DNA of 64,000 nucleotides from Pochonia chlamydosporia 170 (lineage: Eukaryota > Ascomycota > Sordariomycetes > Hypocreales > Clavicipitaceae). The notes under the pieces were generated by a model, which saw nothing but the letters and a program-made list of their open reading frames with translations, had not been told where the DNA came from and did not search any database. The position numbers and the translations under genes are program-made. The stretch's first letter is position 1, and each line of letters starts with the position of its first letter. Below are positions 1-12,810 of the stretch, one piece after another. The stretch covers positions 2,666,001-2,730,000 of the forward strand of contig NC_035792.1 of assembly GCF_001653235.2 (NCBI RefSeq). The letters are read 5' to 3'.

Positions 1-841
1 CACCCACGTTGTCAGATCCAACACCAACCTAGAGAACAATTCATTGTCATTTCTAGATAGGCAGCTTACTTAGGTCGTTGTCAATACCTACAATCTGCGT
101 CATGTATTCATCAACTCTTTGTCGATTCTCACAACACTCAATAATTCACAATAGTTCAAGACTCATTGTCAGAATTCATCTCAGTACCAGAGTTCGAGTT
201 TCAAACTCAAATCAACTTTTCCCAACACAACAACTCCAACTGCAAAACACATGTCCATCGCCAACACTATTCCCACTGTGTAATTCACAACCATCCCAAG
301 ATCGATATATTAATCATACTTATTTCTAATAACAACCACTAGCGCGTCTCAACAAGACAGCTTTCCAACAAAACACTAACCAAACACAACCTAGTGCTGC
401 TTATTACACCCCAAAAAGGAAGGTACACTAGCAACCGATTAGGCAATCTCCGTATCAAACAGTCTGACTCACCAATCAACATCGTGAGTTCCTGCACACT
501 GTGCTTGATATCACACTTGTACCACCGTGAATACATTCACAAAACGTAATTATATACTATATTTAGAAACATTTTGCTAGTGGCTTATTTGTTGTCACGG
601 GCAACAATATATCTCGCGGTAAGCGCGGTTGTGAAGAGGTGATTTCTGCGTTGTCAGAAGCAACAACGCAAGGAAGACGAGTTTCAAAAAGTATAAATTG
701 AGCATTCGTTGTAAGAGTTGGGTTATCAGACTTTGTTGAAGCGGGCTATATATCCGATAAAACTCCAGAGACTAGTCCGGTTGGGCTACAACTCAACATC
801 ACATATCTCCCAGAAACTTCACCAACTTTGCGCAACTCACC
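1..841. other. Left-edge intergenic region and promoter of the first gene
   Basis: No convincing gene was seen here. The few short reading frames are low-complexity (Ser/Gln/Thr from TCA- and CAA-rich DNA) and have no recognisable family. The only supported signal is a TATA-like element near 692, which precedes the gene at 842. Confidence 0.6.
692..697 (+). promoter_or_regulatory. TATA-like element upstream of the 842 gene
   Basis: TATAAA lies 145 bp upstream of the start codon at 842, a plausible spacing for a fungal promoter with a leader of about 100 nt. This is position and consensus only; no transcript data are available. Confidence 0.35.
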
Positions 842-1213
842 ATGGCTCCCTCATTCGAAATCACTCCCCAGGCATTCAGATCGCCCACAGACCACGACGA
901 ACTCCGCGTCAGCTTCACCACGTCAACAACGGGGCGCGACCCCCTCTTCCCAGCGACGTACCTCCAAGTATCGTACAGGTTCGGCAGCGGCCAGGAAATC
1001 TTTGGCGAGATCTTCACTCCGCGGGATATCATGAGGGATGTTTCTGGGAACGGGGTATATCACATTGCTGTGCCGTTCAAGGATGTGCCGATTGCGATGG
1101 TGAATAGGGAGGAGGACCTGGATGCGGAGGTTAGCCTGCATGCTTGGAAGGACTTGAAGTATTTGAACAGTTGGGTTGTTGGGGAGATTAAGGATTGGGG
1201 GATGATGCGGTGA
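842..1213 (+). CDS. Small protein of unknown function, 123 aa
   Basis: I do not recognise a family. The reading frame is single-exon with 123 codons. Its start has a strong fungal context (CACCATGG) and a TATA-like element about 150 bp upstream. The protein is compact, with alternating hydrophobic and charged residues: a Thr/Ser-rich N-terminus, a middle with VSYRFGSGQEIFGEIFTPRD, and an acidic, Trp-containing C-terminus ending near KDWGMMR. No signal peptide, membrane segment or catalytic motif is visible, so a cytosolic protein is the default inference. The 5' half is C-rich at third positions and the 3' half is G-rich, so composition shifts along the gene. Several frames overlap in this stretch; this one was chosen for its start context and protein-like composition. 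A conserved orphan of Sordariomycetes or a chance ORF are the alternatives. Confidence 0.5.
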   Translation: MAPSFEITPQAFRSPTDHDELRVSFTTSTTGRDPLFPATYLQVSYRFGSGQEIFGEIFTPRDIMRDVSGNGVYHIAVPFKDVPIAMVNREEDLDAEVSLHAWKDLKYLNSWVVGEIKDWGMMR

Positions 1214-4200
1214 TGATGGGAGGAGTTATTGAGTTGGGAGACGTGTTATGGTTAATGGGATGGTATGAGTTGTGTTGAGGGTAGGGAAAGTTCGTGTGGA
1301 TGAGTTGGTGACGAGGGATTCTGATGATATGTGTATTGGAGAGGGTTATTGTCAGATGATCATGTTTGTATCATATGGCGTCTTGAATGGACTTGGTTAC
1401 TTCGTCTTGATTACATCGTGAACGTGCTGCTTTGCTGATATCAGAAATGTGGCACTATCAAAGCAACCAAGTCACTTCCCTTAACCATCAGAAGCAAAAC
1501 TCACTTGCTACACCCAAATTCTACCTTGTTCTAAACCGTCCTTGCAAGCAGCACCATCCTATGATTCATTTGAGCATAATAAACCCAGACACCACATACT
1601 CATCCCTTCGCCCGTACAACACCAACCCCATCTCCAAACCCCACGACGCGCCTACCGGCTCCCGGCAGACGGACCAACCCGCCACACAAAACCCGTACAA
1701 CATCCCACAAAGTCCCGTATTCTTCAGTCGTTCGTCCTCGTACTACGTCCCCCACCGCAAGGGCACCGCACGGCGGTACGACTGGACCCGTTACTGCGCA
1801 AACGCAGCCGAAGGCTGTACGATCAGGATCATGCGCTTGAACGACGTGATGTTGTACATTGTGTCAAGCTTAGAGCCTCGGGGCATGAGACATGTTTAAT
1901 GGATACGAGATTTCGGAAATGACATAATATAATGGAAGGTTGGAGGTGGGTTCATTCTCGGTGAAAACATAGTCGTATATTCGTCTTGAATGTAACACAA
2001 ATGACAACTTTGGATGTTTGTCTCATGAGGGTAACGCTTGTTTGGGTTTGGTAATTTGGCTGCTCGTATTTCTTGGATGTGTTTTTATCGAGTATTACAG
2101 TGATGGGATGGGATGAATAACTACGTGACTTGAGGACAGGACGAAGTTGTTTGTGGTTTGGGAGTTGGCTGTCCATGTTGGAGCTTCAGGCAGGTGGACG
2201 CGTATGTCTCTTTGTACGATGGATATATTCAGTTCGGCGTGCTAGAATGATTGTATAAAGTTTACTGTCTGCTGGGGGCGCTTCTGCTATGATGTATGGT
2301 ATTCTGTCTGCTGTTGCGGCGACGGGGTATCGTTATCATCTTCCTGCTCCTCGCTGAGGATCTTCAAAATAATACAACTAAAACTCTTTGGAGTTCTGGT
2401 ATTACGGCGAAACTGTCGAGAGACAGAGAGGCATCGAGGCAGTTCACCTCAGGCAAAAGTAATTAGATTGACTTCATTTCATGAAACGTAGTGGAAAGTT
2501 CATCCGGAATAGGGAATGGGCCGGTTTGAGACTATGTCACTGAAAACGGGGGGTTATCCCGAGCGATCAAACATATTCTCACAACATCATGTGTCTTGGC
2601 TTTGTGGAGATGATGGAACTACACAACTCCCCATTCACTCACGACAACTTGGGATGCTAACCCCAAAGTTTCAAAGAATTAACTCATTCTGATAGACAAA
2701 GGAAAAGCATACTATTCGGTTTACCATCATGTGAGCCTCTTCTCACCGCTATCTACACCCGCCAATTCCACTATTCATGACGGAATCATGCAGCCAAAAC
2801 GACGCAAGGGAGAATACAGCTGAAGAAACCAATGTTCCGGAATGCTAAGTCCAGTGTCATAAGCGTACACCCCCAGCCCGCTGCATACATAATTGGTGCA
2901 AAGCATAGCCTAAGAGTCTGAGGTAGCACTTTGGCATAGGAGGAGGCCATGGCTTTCGGCGGAGTTGCAAAGTAAAATTCGCAGAGTCGACCCTAAAAAG
3001 TTGAGACATGCGTTGGCGCAGGGTAGCCGGCTCAGATTGCCTGTCCTCACTTTTTTCTTTTCATATCTCGCGTTGGCTACTGTATTCCATCCATATTCTA
3101 CTCGTAATCGGCTTCCCCCAAAGCAAAGTGTCTGATGACCCGCATTCGGCTGCCTCGAGTGACCGATGGTGTTCAGATTGTTCAGATTTCCGATGAGTTT
3201 GCGCCGCTTACTATATTAGTGAGCCCACTGATTGTCAGGAGGGGTTTTTGTCATGTCATGGTACAATAAAAGTAATGCTAGTAATACGATCCTGAGTGTC
3301 GGTAATCTCCATTGTACCAGGGTCTGCAAGACTAGTGGCTTGGGGATATTGGTGTTTGCTTTCCACAGGGCCAGGTGAGATACATAGTAGTACTAGTGTG
3401 GTGTTCAAGTTAATTTGCCCGGGACGAAACCACCTCACTTTCGTCATGATTGCGACAGAAACAACATCCAACGCTGACAGACCAAGACGGCAGCGTTCGG
3501 GCATACCTCCTCGTTTTGTTCTGTTGACTTTTCCTTTGTTCTTTCTCTCAACAGTCAGTGGATGCTAACAGTTCCATCGTCTCATTTGTTTCTGGTCAGT
3601 GTGAGCTGAAAAGAACAAAAAAAAAAGAGAAGGGCCATGCAGGCTAAAACGCAGACGCCACCGTCAAGACCAACTTTGGACATCCGTAACAAGCACTGTC
3701 CCGATACAGCAAAAGCGGTAAAGCCATCAATGGTTTGACAAATTCCAATGACAACAAACCTCCAAAGAACAAAAACATGCAAGCCTGTTATGCATAGACT
3801 TGACAGGCGCAAGCACAGGCCAGCTGATGAGGTTTTCCAACTGGTCCTCGAAGCGAGCTCCAGTGGCTGAGTTATTAGCATTTTGACCAAACAATGGCTC
3901 ATGCTCTCTCGTTCTCTCTCGCTCATCCTCGAATGCCAATCCACGTGTGCCAGGATGCGCGATGGTCACCTCATTGTTGCTGCAGAGCCGCCCCTACCAA
4001 GCTAAACGAGACGAGTTCCTGACCGACAATTAATAGCGTGCATGAGAAGCCAAAAGCAAGCGGCTTTTGTGGATGTGTTCCCGCCCCCATCTTCTGTCAA
4101 GTAAGCTAGCTTTATTGTCTCCAGGCTGGATGATCGCGGTGACTGGATGCGTGGGTCGTTGAGATTTCAGGCTTTCAACTTTGTCGAGAAACGAAGCCAA

Positions 4201-7200
4201 ACTCATGGGAGAGGGAGTTCAATGCAACTGTACTGCAGAACCGTAAGTAAATACCGAACAGCACTACGCCGTATACCGTATTACGTACTTGCGGAGTACC
4301 GATTTACATCCGGCGCGGGTTTCAACTAGCCCGTATCGACGGACTACTTCATAGAGAGTACGTGTGAGGAGGTACGTACCAAGACACGCCAGACTTCATC
4401 ATCACTGGTGTCGAGGCTCTCTGATGCAGATCCGAAATCCCTGCTCTTTTCCACCGAGCTTGGGGAAAGGGGCGGGGATCCGAGCTCATGGGTGTCGATG
4501 TATTTCCACGGCTTCATGGCTGTGTTGTGCTTTGCCCTTGTGTCCTTCCCGTCCTTGGCCCTCAAAGCCCTTGACTTGAAGTACCAACCCGCAGAAAGGC
4601 GTCCCTGTCCTGATTGATCTTCAATCTAATTTTTCGTGTCTTCCCTAAACTGCCCCAAAAGGGTGCTTCCCGCATTGCATTTGGATGTGCCGCAAATTTT
4701 AAATGCACCAACTTGCACGGAGTAACGCCAGCCCAGCTTGTGGCACACCTGTCCGCCATTTTACTCTCATACGTAATATGTGATGTACCTGTCAAGTTTC
4801 ATCACCAGTTTGCTATATATAAACAGCACACTCGGGATATTTATATCACATGTGAGGCATTTATCCTTCAGTTGCGACCCGAGGCTGCCGTCCAGTTGCG
4901 CCGGAGGTATCAGGCTGTGGTGCCAAGCCCAACCTCCCCCTTACGAATGCCACTGTCCTTCTCTATTGTCAAGAGGGATTCCTTGCCGCAAAGGCCAACA
5001 GATAGTTCGGCACTGGACAAAACAGGAAATTGTTGGAAATCCATACAGAGAGCTATCATCCAGAAGTACAGTACTGTATGCAAGAGATCTGGAGCAACTT
5101 GGCTCCAACGAAAGGCGTTAGTGTGCCAAACAGTTCTCCTGTGAGCCAACTAACCAGACTGGAGCTAAACGACCGCACCGTGCGATGGCCTGATGCTCTT
5201 TGGCTAGAGTTGGTTCCAACAAGGTTCATAGAAACAGACCTCAACGAATTGGTATGAAGATATGTTCCGCCAACGCGACATCCGAACTTCAACTCTTAGT
5301 CTGACACGCCAGGCCTTGTCCACTTCATTTCGCGATCGCGTGACGACGTGTCCTTCCTGGCCTTCAGCACTCGATTTCGCTGGTAAGGACGAGGGTGGAC
5401 ATGTTGAAACTCTGGTGCCATATTGCCCGGGTGGTAATTAGCAGGGAGGATGGGTATCCACTGGTGCATGTCGGGATATACCGTTCTGCTGGCGCCTCTT
5501 GGGCTCTTTGCTGTCGTTGGCAATTTCCAGAGGGCCTTTTGCACCACCCGGCTGTCGTTTGAGGTTCCCCGATCACCATTGATTGGTTGGACTCGAACAT
5601 ACGTGACGCCTCCCACATCCCCTTTATCCTTTTCTTCTTGATACAAGTTCTACAATTAGTATTCCGTAACGCCCAGGTCGTGTTGATCGCGCAACTCTGT
5701 CAAATACGGCATTGACGTGAAAGTAACCGTTCTCAACTCGATTATTACTTCCAATAGAGCAGCGATTTTGTGAGAAGCCATTAGGCCATTGAGTGAAGAC
5801 GCCATGAAATGCTGTTCTGCTCTGTAAACAGAACATGTCGCCCCGTATTCCCTCTCTTCTTGAATGACTTGTACTGCTGGCTACACTATGTGCCGGCAAA
5901 TGCACAACTTACAAATTCTGACTCGACTTGGCCAGCCTTGACAGGAGGGTCTTTATCAAGACCATCATCTATCTGCGCGTTGGTGTGGCGCATGAACTAT
6001 GTCCGCAATCAGGTATTGATCGGCCAGTTAGCCAACAAAATAATGCTGCATAAAACGTGTAATGCATTTCATCCAGCATGATATGGCATATGCACTTTCA
6101 ACTTTCGGCCATAGTGAGACAAATTCAGAAGGGGGCTGCAATGAGACAACCCGGAGGGTGCTCCGTTAGGTCTGAGGAGGTGGTTGAGCAACCCGCAAAT
6201 GCTGTCATTAACTTATGTTCTCGATGGTGAAGAATCCAGGATCGCGGACTAGACCAATTTAACTCTTGCGAATCTCCTTTCGTTTCGGTTTCGTCAGCAC
6301 CGGATATTCATTTGGCCCCCCACACGACCCGTGCATCCTGGTTCACATACTCCGAACGTTCTGTGGTGATGGGTTGCAGCAAGTCAAGAATACCCAGACT
6401 GTTCCGGCAACCAAAGCCAAATGGATACGTTCAGAGAGCCCAAATGGAATGTGTCCCACATCGAATTGCATGGGGGTGTGCGAATGCCTCTTTGTTGGCC
6501 CAAGCCAGCCACAATTGCGTGGAGTTTGATGAAGACATCAGTTGAAGGATCACTGCATGAAATGAAATTGGAGGCCCGCTGCACCATGACCATTTTTGGA
6601 TTTGCCAACCAGTTTTTGGTCTGGCTGTCTCCGTTTTCGCACCAGCACATGTCTGCAGGGAAAAAATTACAGCCGCAGTGCATTGAATATCGAACATATG
6701 CTCGGGCGCCACTGAAAGGTTGGCTTGAAATGTGACATCCCAGACAACCCCTGGCCGCAGAAGGGGTTGGCTTGGGCAGTGCGAAGACCATGCATGACTG
6801 ACAGAGTTATCTGTGTTGAGAAATGTTGGCTGGTCCAGAAGACCAAGGTTAAGAAATGGCCTTTTGGGACAGTGAGGGTAGTCAAATGATCATTGTCGTT
6901 TCCATAAGATTGCAAGAACCCGAATTGAACGTCCCTGTGACTGCTCGCCCCGATGTCATCTTGACAATGTGATCTTGTCGTCCCGTCTTTGAGAAGACCG
7001 TTGGTTCGACGAGGCGGGATGAGTGAAGGGGATAACATGTTTCAGGGATGAGAACACGCTTAGCAGCTTGGAGTACAATAGCCCATCTAGAATACCGCAA
7101 GAAGTGTCGATCAATACGGACACTGCTGCTCGCAGTGACATTGCAAATCGCAATACCGTCCATGTGATATTTATAGAGCCAACGTTTTCAACTAACTTGC

Positions 7201-9240
7201 TCTGGCTTTGTTTGCATTGCTAGTGTTGTTATCCAAACACTCAGTGAGATCTCGCATAATTAGCCATCGGACGGCAGCTCCGTCGGGCTGCTCAATTTGC
7301 TGGGGCTGCCAAGGTGAGACGTTTCGATGCCCCGTCGTCGAATGTTCTGTGCATAAACCATCAAGGCCTTGATTTTTTATCTCATCATTCATAACTGTCC
7401 TTGGTTGCAATGCGGTGTGGTCAGGCCAACTGTTGGTGTTGGCCCAGCTCCAGCCACTCGTTCACGACATCATGATAATCCCAATGAAACAATATGTTGT
7501 AACATGCCAAGACTTAGCGTCCAGAGAACTTAATCAAGTATTTGTTGTCCTGTTTAATAACACGTCTAATCGTCTCCGATCAGCTCTATCATTCAAACCC
7601 AACGCAGATACACTTACATAGGCCAGTCGCCAGCAAGCAGTAAGGCTCTCGGAATATTGTGTGCACCCCTGTGTACGTTCTTGCATCGTCCTTGGCCGAA
7701 AATTTGGGCTCTGATGTGGTATTTGAGACTCAGATCTAACAATCTGCCAGCTTCCTTTGGTGATGAACATGCAGATGTTATGCTCATATGGGGGCGACAA
7801 TACGTCCAGTGCTGGCCAGAGTATTGTTCTCCCGACATACTTAGCTCTAGGCTGGTTGATTGAAACAGGCCAGAAACTTACGTGATGGCCACGAATATCT
7901 CGGCATTTCGCCCTGAACCCAATTCGTGGAGCTCCTTGTGGTTTCATTGTTTTGAGTGAAAGTCTCATTGTGCACAGGAGGATGTTGTTCAGGTGCTGAT
8001 CTCAAGCTTCGACTTTGGGTGGGACTCAGCCAGGGCCCCGGCCTACCATCGTTGAACTTGCAGGCCGGTCAAAGCTCAAGGGTGTGCGAGTCTTCCATGG
8101 GTAGATGGTGTTACAAGTTATCCTTGTCCTCTGAGCTGCCTCGCACTCCGCACGCATGTACGCCAGCTGCTCGACCGTTGCAACTTTAAACTCTTCTGGA
8201 ACAGCGGGGATGGCCAGGTCAATTCCAGATGCGCGACGCAAGGCGCCCTGGTCCCTGGGCGCCTTCGTCGTCGAACATGGTGGTGGTTGGAATGTCTTCA
8301 TCGGCAGCGCGTTTAGCTCTTCAGCCCTACACGCGGGCCGCCCCCCGAGCTTGCGTCAAGGGAATCAACCTTGCATCGCAGGCATGGTCGTTGACCAACC
8401 CAATATCAACCCATCGCTTTGTGTGACACTTTTGCTCGGCAGGTTCGAGGAGATCACTCGCGACTTGGCACCAATGATAAGACGAATAAACAGTACCTCT
8501 CATACTGCAGGCGACAGGTGAGGACCGGCTGGCGTGTTTGACGGTGACTGAGAGACTTGGCCAACCCCGCCGCAATTTGGCAGATAGCCCTTTCCCAGCC
8601 CAATTTGGTTGCCAATCGTGGAAATGCGACACCAACCACAGCCATTCCTGGTATGCGTTGAGCATCATAATTCCATTGAAAATAGCATCAGAATGACCAC
8701 CGAACACAAGCTCAGAGACCACAGCACCGTCGTCATGACGTGGCTCTCGAGCAAATCGACTGAAAGGTCGTGTTACCCTGCATACCTGCGGGAATATGAG
8801 ATGCCGGAAAGCAGGTTCAAGCTCCCGTTCAAAACTGCATTGGGGGTGGAAAGCGTGCAGAAACAGGGATCACTGCCAGAAGCAGTGTTCCAGTGTTGTC
8901 TCCTTGGCTCTCGTTGAAGTGGCTCACACTCCACACCATACCAGGTCATTGTCCGCGGTGGCTCCGGTCCCTGCGCCGCTCACCGTCATAGGACCCATCA
9001 TTTCCACTGCTCCACGTGCATTTGACCGTTGCGCCTCGTGCTATGCTGGATTAGCTCTGGGCGGATAACGGACTGGAGTCGTAGGCTGGTTCACCTTGAA
9101 CTGAGCTTTGGATGGAGCCCTAAGCCGGGTCCCCTGTGCCCAGGAGTGGCGGTTGTGCCTGTCTGTCCCCAGACGCGGGAACGGAGACCATCTGACAGAC
9201 GACGATGCGGCAGCAGTTGACGTGGTTTGATGCATACAAC
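1214..9240. other. Gene-free stretch, left part of a 16.6-kb desert
   Basis: No reading frame here has a recognisable domain, and splice-linked extensions were not convincing. The best minor signals are a GC-rich, strand-asymmetric patch at about 1590-1900 with two overlapping frames, and possible decayed coding on the minus strand at about 8030-8720. No transposon ends, long inverted repeats or tRNA were seen. Confidence 0.5.
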
Positions 9241-9252
9241 CCTGACAGTGTT

Positions 9253-9260
9253 TATATAAA
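9253..9260 (+). promoter_or_regulatory. Strong TATA-like element inside the desert
   Basis: TATATAAA occurs 83-91 bp upstream of two overlapping ATG codons at 9336 and 9344. It suggests a transcript start around 9.3 kb, but the reading frames that follow are short (59 codons from 9344) and unrecognised. Confidence 0.25.
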
Positions 9261-11090
9261 CGGAGGAAACTAGTCCGATCACTAGAAAACACGGTGCTCC
9301 TCGGTGTCTCTGCAAGAGGATCATCAACATTCAACATGCCACGATGTCTCGACGTCTTCTTCTCAACGTCTGGCTTCACCAGCCTGGCGCCTCAGGCAAA
9401 CTCAGGAGCGGAGACAAAGACGGCAGGTACGACTCGCAAATGAATGCTGCGCGTCAACCGTTGGCTTATTCGCCAGACTTGACCAAAGACTGGGGACATC
9501 GCCAGAAGTGCGGGTCCACATAAGAACCTCCTTTCTTGAGCCCCTCTCTTTAGGCCGAATTTTTGTTTATCGGCTGAAGAAGCAGAGAAAATTTTTTACA
9601 GACATGTGTGATTGAGCGAATGAGCCCTGGACAGGACTGAGCAGTCGGCCGTACAGAAATTGTCTTCAAGCACTGGGACAAAGGACGCCATCTGCTTCCT
9701 CCCGATTAGCAAAAACTCACGACTCAGTGGAGGTGGGTTCCTCAAAGTCGACGATGGAGGCTGATCAGTCAGTGTGCCAAGCATCGGCACCACTCGCCCA
9801 CGTTGAGGAGCAAATGCTAGAACCAAACTACGGAGCACCTACGCGAGGCATTTGCGGCTTGATTGAGACGCGCACTCAAAAGATATGCCGACTTCACACA
9901 CACTCTCTCACACTCTCACACACAAAAAGCGGTTCCGACCGACGGCGGCATTCTGTTCTGGGACTGCCAGCGCAACATGGCGCTGAGCTCAGCTAGTTGA
10001 CTCTCGGCAGGTTCAAACATTGAAGCCACCAGACCAGACTCGTCAAGCCTCTGGATCCCATTTCAAAAGCTGTCCTGACTCAAGCAGCCAGACGCCACCC
10101 ACGCCATCAACGGTGCCGTTGAGTTTGTCTCGGGCTCATATTGCTAAGAATATGTGCCAACATGCGAATTCGAGACTGCCCTGTGACGTTGGTGGTTGCG
10201 GGCTTGCAGTACCTTGTCGGGTCAGTAAAGTACTGTGCGCTTGTGTTCTATGTTGTCCTGTGCTCCTCCCATAACTTTAGAAATCTTTGACAGGTCGTCT
10301 CCAAGTTTCTCGGCTGTGTTCACAGATGTTGCGACATGATCTAGATTGTGATGGGCACTCCCTGTCAGCTTTTGAAGGGAACGGTTCCTACCTGACCTGC
10401 TCTTTTGAAGTCATCCTCTGGCCAGTCCTTGCGATATGGACTTGAAATACTCCGTACATGACGAATGGATGTGGGAAGTGGTCAACAAAATGGGACCCTA
10501 TCAAGACTGGTTGGTGCCTCATTTCAATCATCGTGCGACACACAGGATACAACTCGGAACAATATCGCCAAGTACACGAGTACATGAATACCTGGCTGCA
10601 TGCTGGACCCTTGTGACAGATGAACACAGATGAACAAATCCAGCCAGATCAAAGAGATTATTCGAGACAGGACTGCGCTGTACAGTACGGTACAATATAC
10701 ATGTACAGCCCGCGTTCCGGCTGTCAACTGTCCAACCAACATCAAGTTCCCAAATAAAGACCAATTAATTACCCAAAGGAGATGTCTCGTCTGCCTCTTG
10801 ATGACCAGGCACACAGACGATTCGGAAACTAGTGTAGAACGCCGGCCAGGCCAGGGTTGACTCTGGAGAAACAGCCGGCAACATTTGGCCAGCCCAAGCC
10901 AGGGACGGGCAATTTGAGGAACACGTTGAACAGACCACCAGGCCAGGCCAGACTGGACCCAGCCAAAGCCCCCCCTGACCAACATTGAACCTACCAGACC
11001 TCACTTCACTTCACTCAACTTGCTTCAATGTCTGGTTGCTTGCTTGCTTACCTGCTTGGGCGCCTTGACGCCTCTTGTGCCTGTCATGGC
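9261..11090. other. Gene-free stretch, middle of the desert
   Basis: No convincing gene. It contains one CA/CT microsatellite, one copy of TACTCCGTA (10448-10456) and a CCAGGCCAGGCCAGAC-type block at about 10930-10960. It ends with one of the recurrent CCAACATTGAA sequences (10979). Confidence 0.5.
9894..9926. repeat. CA/CT microsatellite
   Basis: A run of CACA and CTCT dinucleotides of about 33 bp. It is a simple-sequence repeat in non-coding DNA with no coding context. Confidence 0.7.
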
Positions 11091-12482
11091 TCTGAGAAGT
11101 GACGACTGAGGTTGCTCTGCGCGGAATATTGCGGGTCAAATCTCCAACATTGAATGGCCCTCCACGTCCATGTCTCCATCAACATGAACCCATTCGTTCT
11201 AAAGCAATTCACCAAGACTTGTCCAGACTTGTCTTGTCTTGTCCAGTTCAAGTTGAGTCAAACGGGGTCCATCCAATGCTGTGTGCATTGCAGACTAACC
11301 CCTTCCCAAGCCAGCTCATCCCTGCACCTTTGTCTACTGCACTATCTATTTCTTCCTCTTTTGTCTCTTTTTCCAAAACTCTGCGATCAGACTTTGGACA
11401 TTGAGGCTGTCCAACGGGTCCCGTAAACTCGAGCATTTCGACAGCACCGGCCGTGTACGCTTTCATCGCTGCATCTCTGCATGTCAGTTCGTACCAGACT
11501 GTTTTTCACAGCAGCAAACCACCAGACAGCGAATTGCTCGCCGACGTTCAAACATTCCTGCACCAAGAAACAAAAAAGTCTGGACTTTTGCACCTTCTTC
11601 ACCCCCGACCAGTCGCATTGATTCTGGGATTATTCGCAATATCACCCTCGTCTCGCCGACTTTTTCGTTGCCTTTGTCAAGATTGCCAGGGCTCGAGAGC
11701 CAGCGACCAGGTCACACTGCTTCTTCACATCACGAAAAATTGGCGAAGTCGACCATTTTCTAACTTTGCCAACAGTACTCCGGACTCAGATCCGTGGACT
11801 CGAGAACCAACACCGACCCGGAAAGCGCCCCCAAATTTCTTGTGGTTGCTCATCACCCAACACGTTCGGTGCCCCCCATCTTGCTGCATCTTTGAGGGTC
11901 GCAGCAGAATTGACCGCCACCACATCAATATTTTGAAGGCGTGCTGTCTTCTTTTGTTCATCTTATACGAGACATCTTTTGAACGACGACGATATCCCGG
12001 CTCATCTACAAAAGCCAGGAGTTCTTGCCGTTCCTTTTTTGTCGTCACGACCACATCGCGCAACGGGTCGCTTCCTGGCACCCCCCACTACCCAGCTTCC
12101 CTGGTCCTGGAGAACTCTCGCAGGCTGGTTCAGGTACGGACGACATCATTTTCTTTGGGCTGCAGACAAGCAGGGGTGGTCACTTGCTCCAAGTGTTGAC
12201 CTGTGCTTGCTCACTTTGCCTGTACCAACCAGACAAAAGCAGACTGGACCAAAGCAGACTTGACCAGACTCGACTTTTTCAACTGCCTGCCCCAGCGCCA
12301 TCTTTCATCACCCACAACCAGGGTTTAGTGCTGACCCCGGCTGCTGACACCATTAACAGCCAACATCTCCACTCCCGGATCCTAGAATCCCAAGAATCCA
12401 AAAACCCCAAGCTCCTGCGAGCTCACTTGGCCTCAAAAACCGAAGCTAAACAGCCCTTGGGTCTGCTCGAAACCTAAAACAG
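11091..12482 (+). other. Leader-like C/T-rich segment ending in a consensus 5' splice site
   Basis: This segment reads like a fungal 5' UTR. It is rich in TCxTC, CACCC and CAACC, contains a long but unrecognised open frame (11453-12199), and ends at ACAG followed by GTAAGC at 12483. The donor matches the consensus used by the confirmed introns here. I infer a transcribed leader, possibly the first exon of the gene at 17859, but nothing in the sequence proves that the two are joined. Confidence 0.3.
12225..12275 (+). repeat. CCAGAC/GCAGACT-rich block
   Basis: Repeated CCAGAC, GCAGACT and TTGACCAGACT units within about 50 bp. The same vocabulary recurs upstream of several other genes in the window, and in the reverse orientation upstream of the minus-strand PKA gene. 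Confidence 0.5.
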
Positions 12483-12750
12483 GTAAGCTCAACTTTTCCT
12501 TCGTGTTCTCAAGTCCCTTGGACGTCATGGCGCGCCATATCTTTTCTGTCGTTTTGGCTCGCGTCCCATGGCTGGACCACAGAAATTGTCCGCCGTCGAG
12601 AGAGCGATGCGACGTCGCCATCCGTTACTAGCACCATCTGGTCATAGTCCAACGTGGCGAATCCAGCGGCCTTTGATACCCTTAGCCTTTGCTGTGTCGA
12701 CAACGGCAGCCGACGGGACTTCGGGCATTGAATGGACCGCAAACATGTCA

Positions 12751-12810
12751 AACCAGACCAGATCAGATCAGACCGGGCCAGAGGCCAGGCCAGGCGAGGC
12801 CAGACCAGAG
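12751..12810 (+). repeat. Dense CCAGA / GGCCAG short tandem block
   Basis: About 60 bp of degenerate 5-6-bp units (ACCAG, ATCAG, GGCCAG). It lies in the putative leader or promoter zone upstream of the 17859 gene. It is too degenerate to be a simple microsatellite. Confidence 0.55.

Noticed and set aside
4614..5144. 176-codon plus-strand frame
   Set aside because: No family resemblance, weak start context, and it overlaps equally long frames on the other strand.
11453..12199. 248-codon plus-strand frame
   Set aside because: The composition is that of translated C/T-rich leader DNA (Ser, Leu, Pro, Cys, Arg) with no family motif, it conflicts with overlapping frames, and it lies in a leader-like segment ending at a splice donor.
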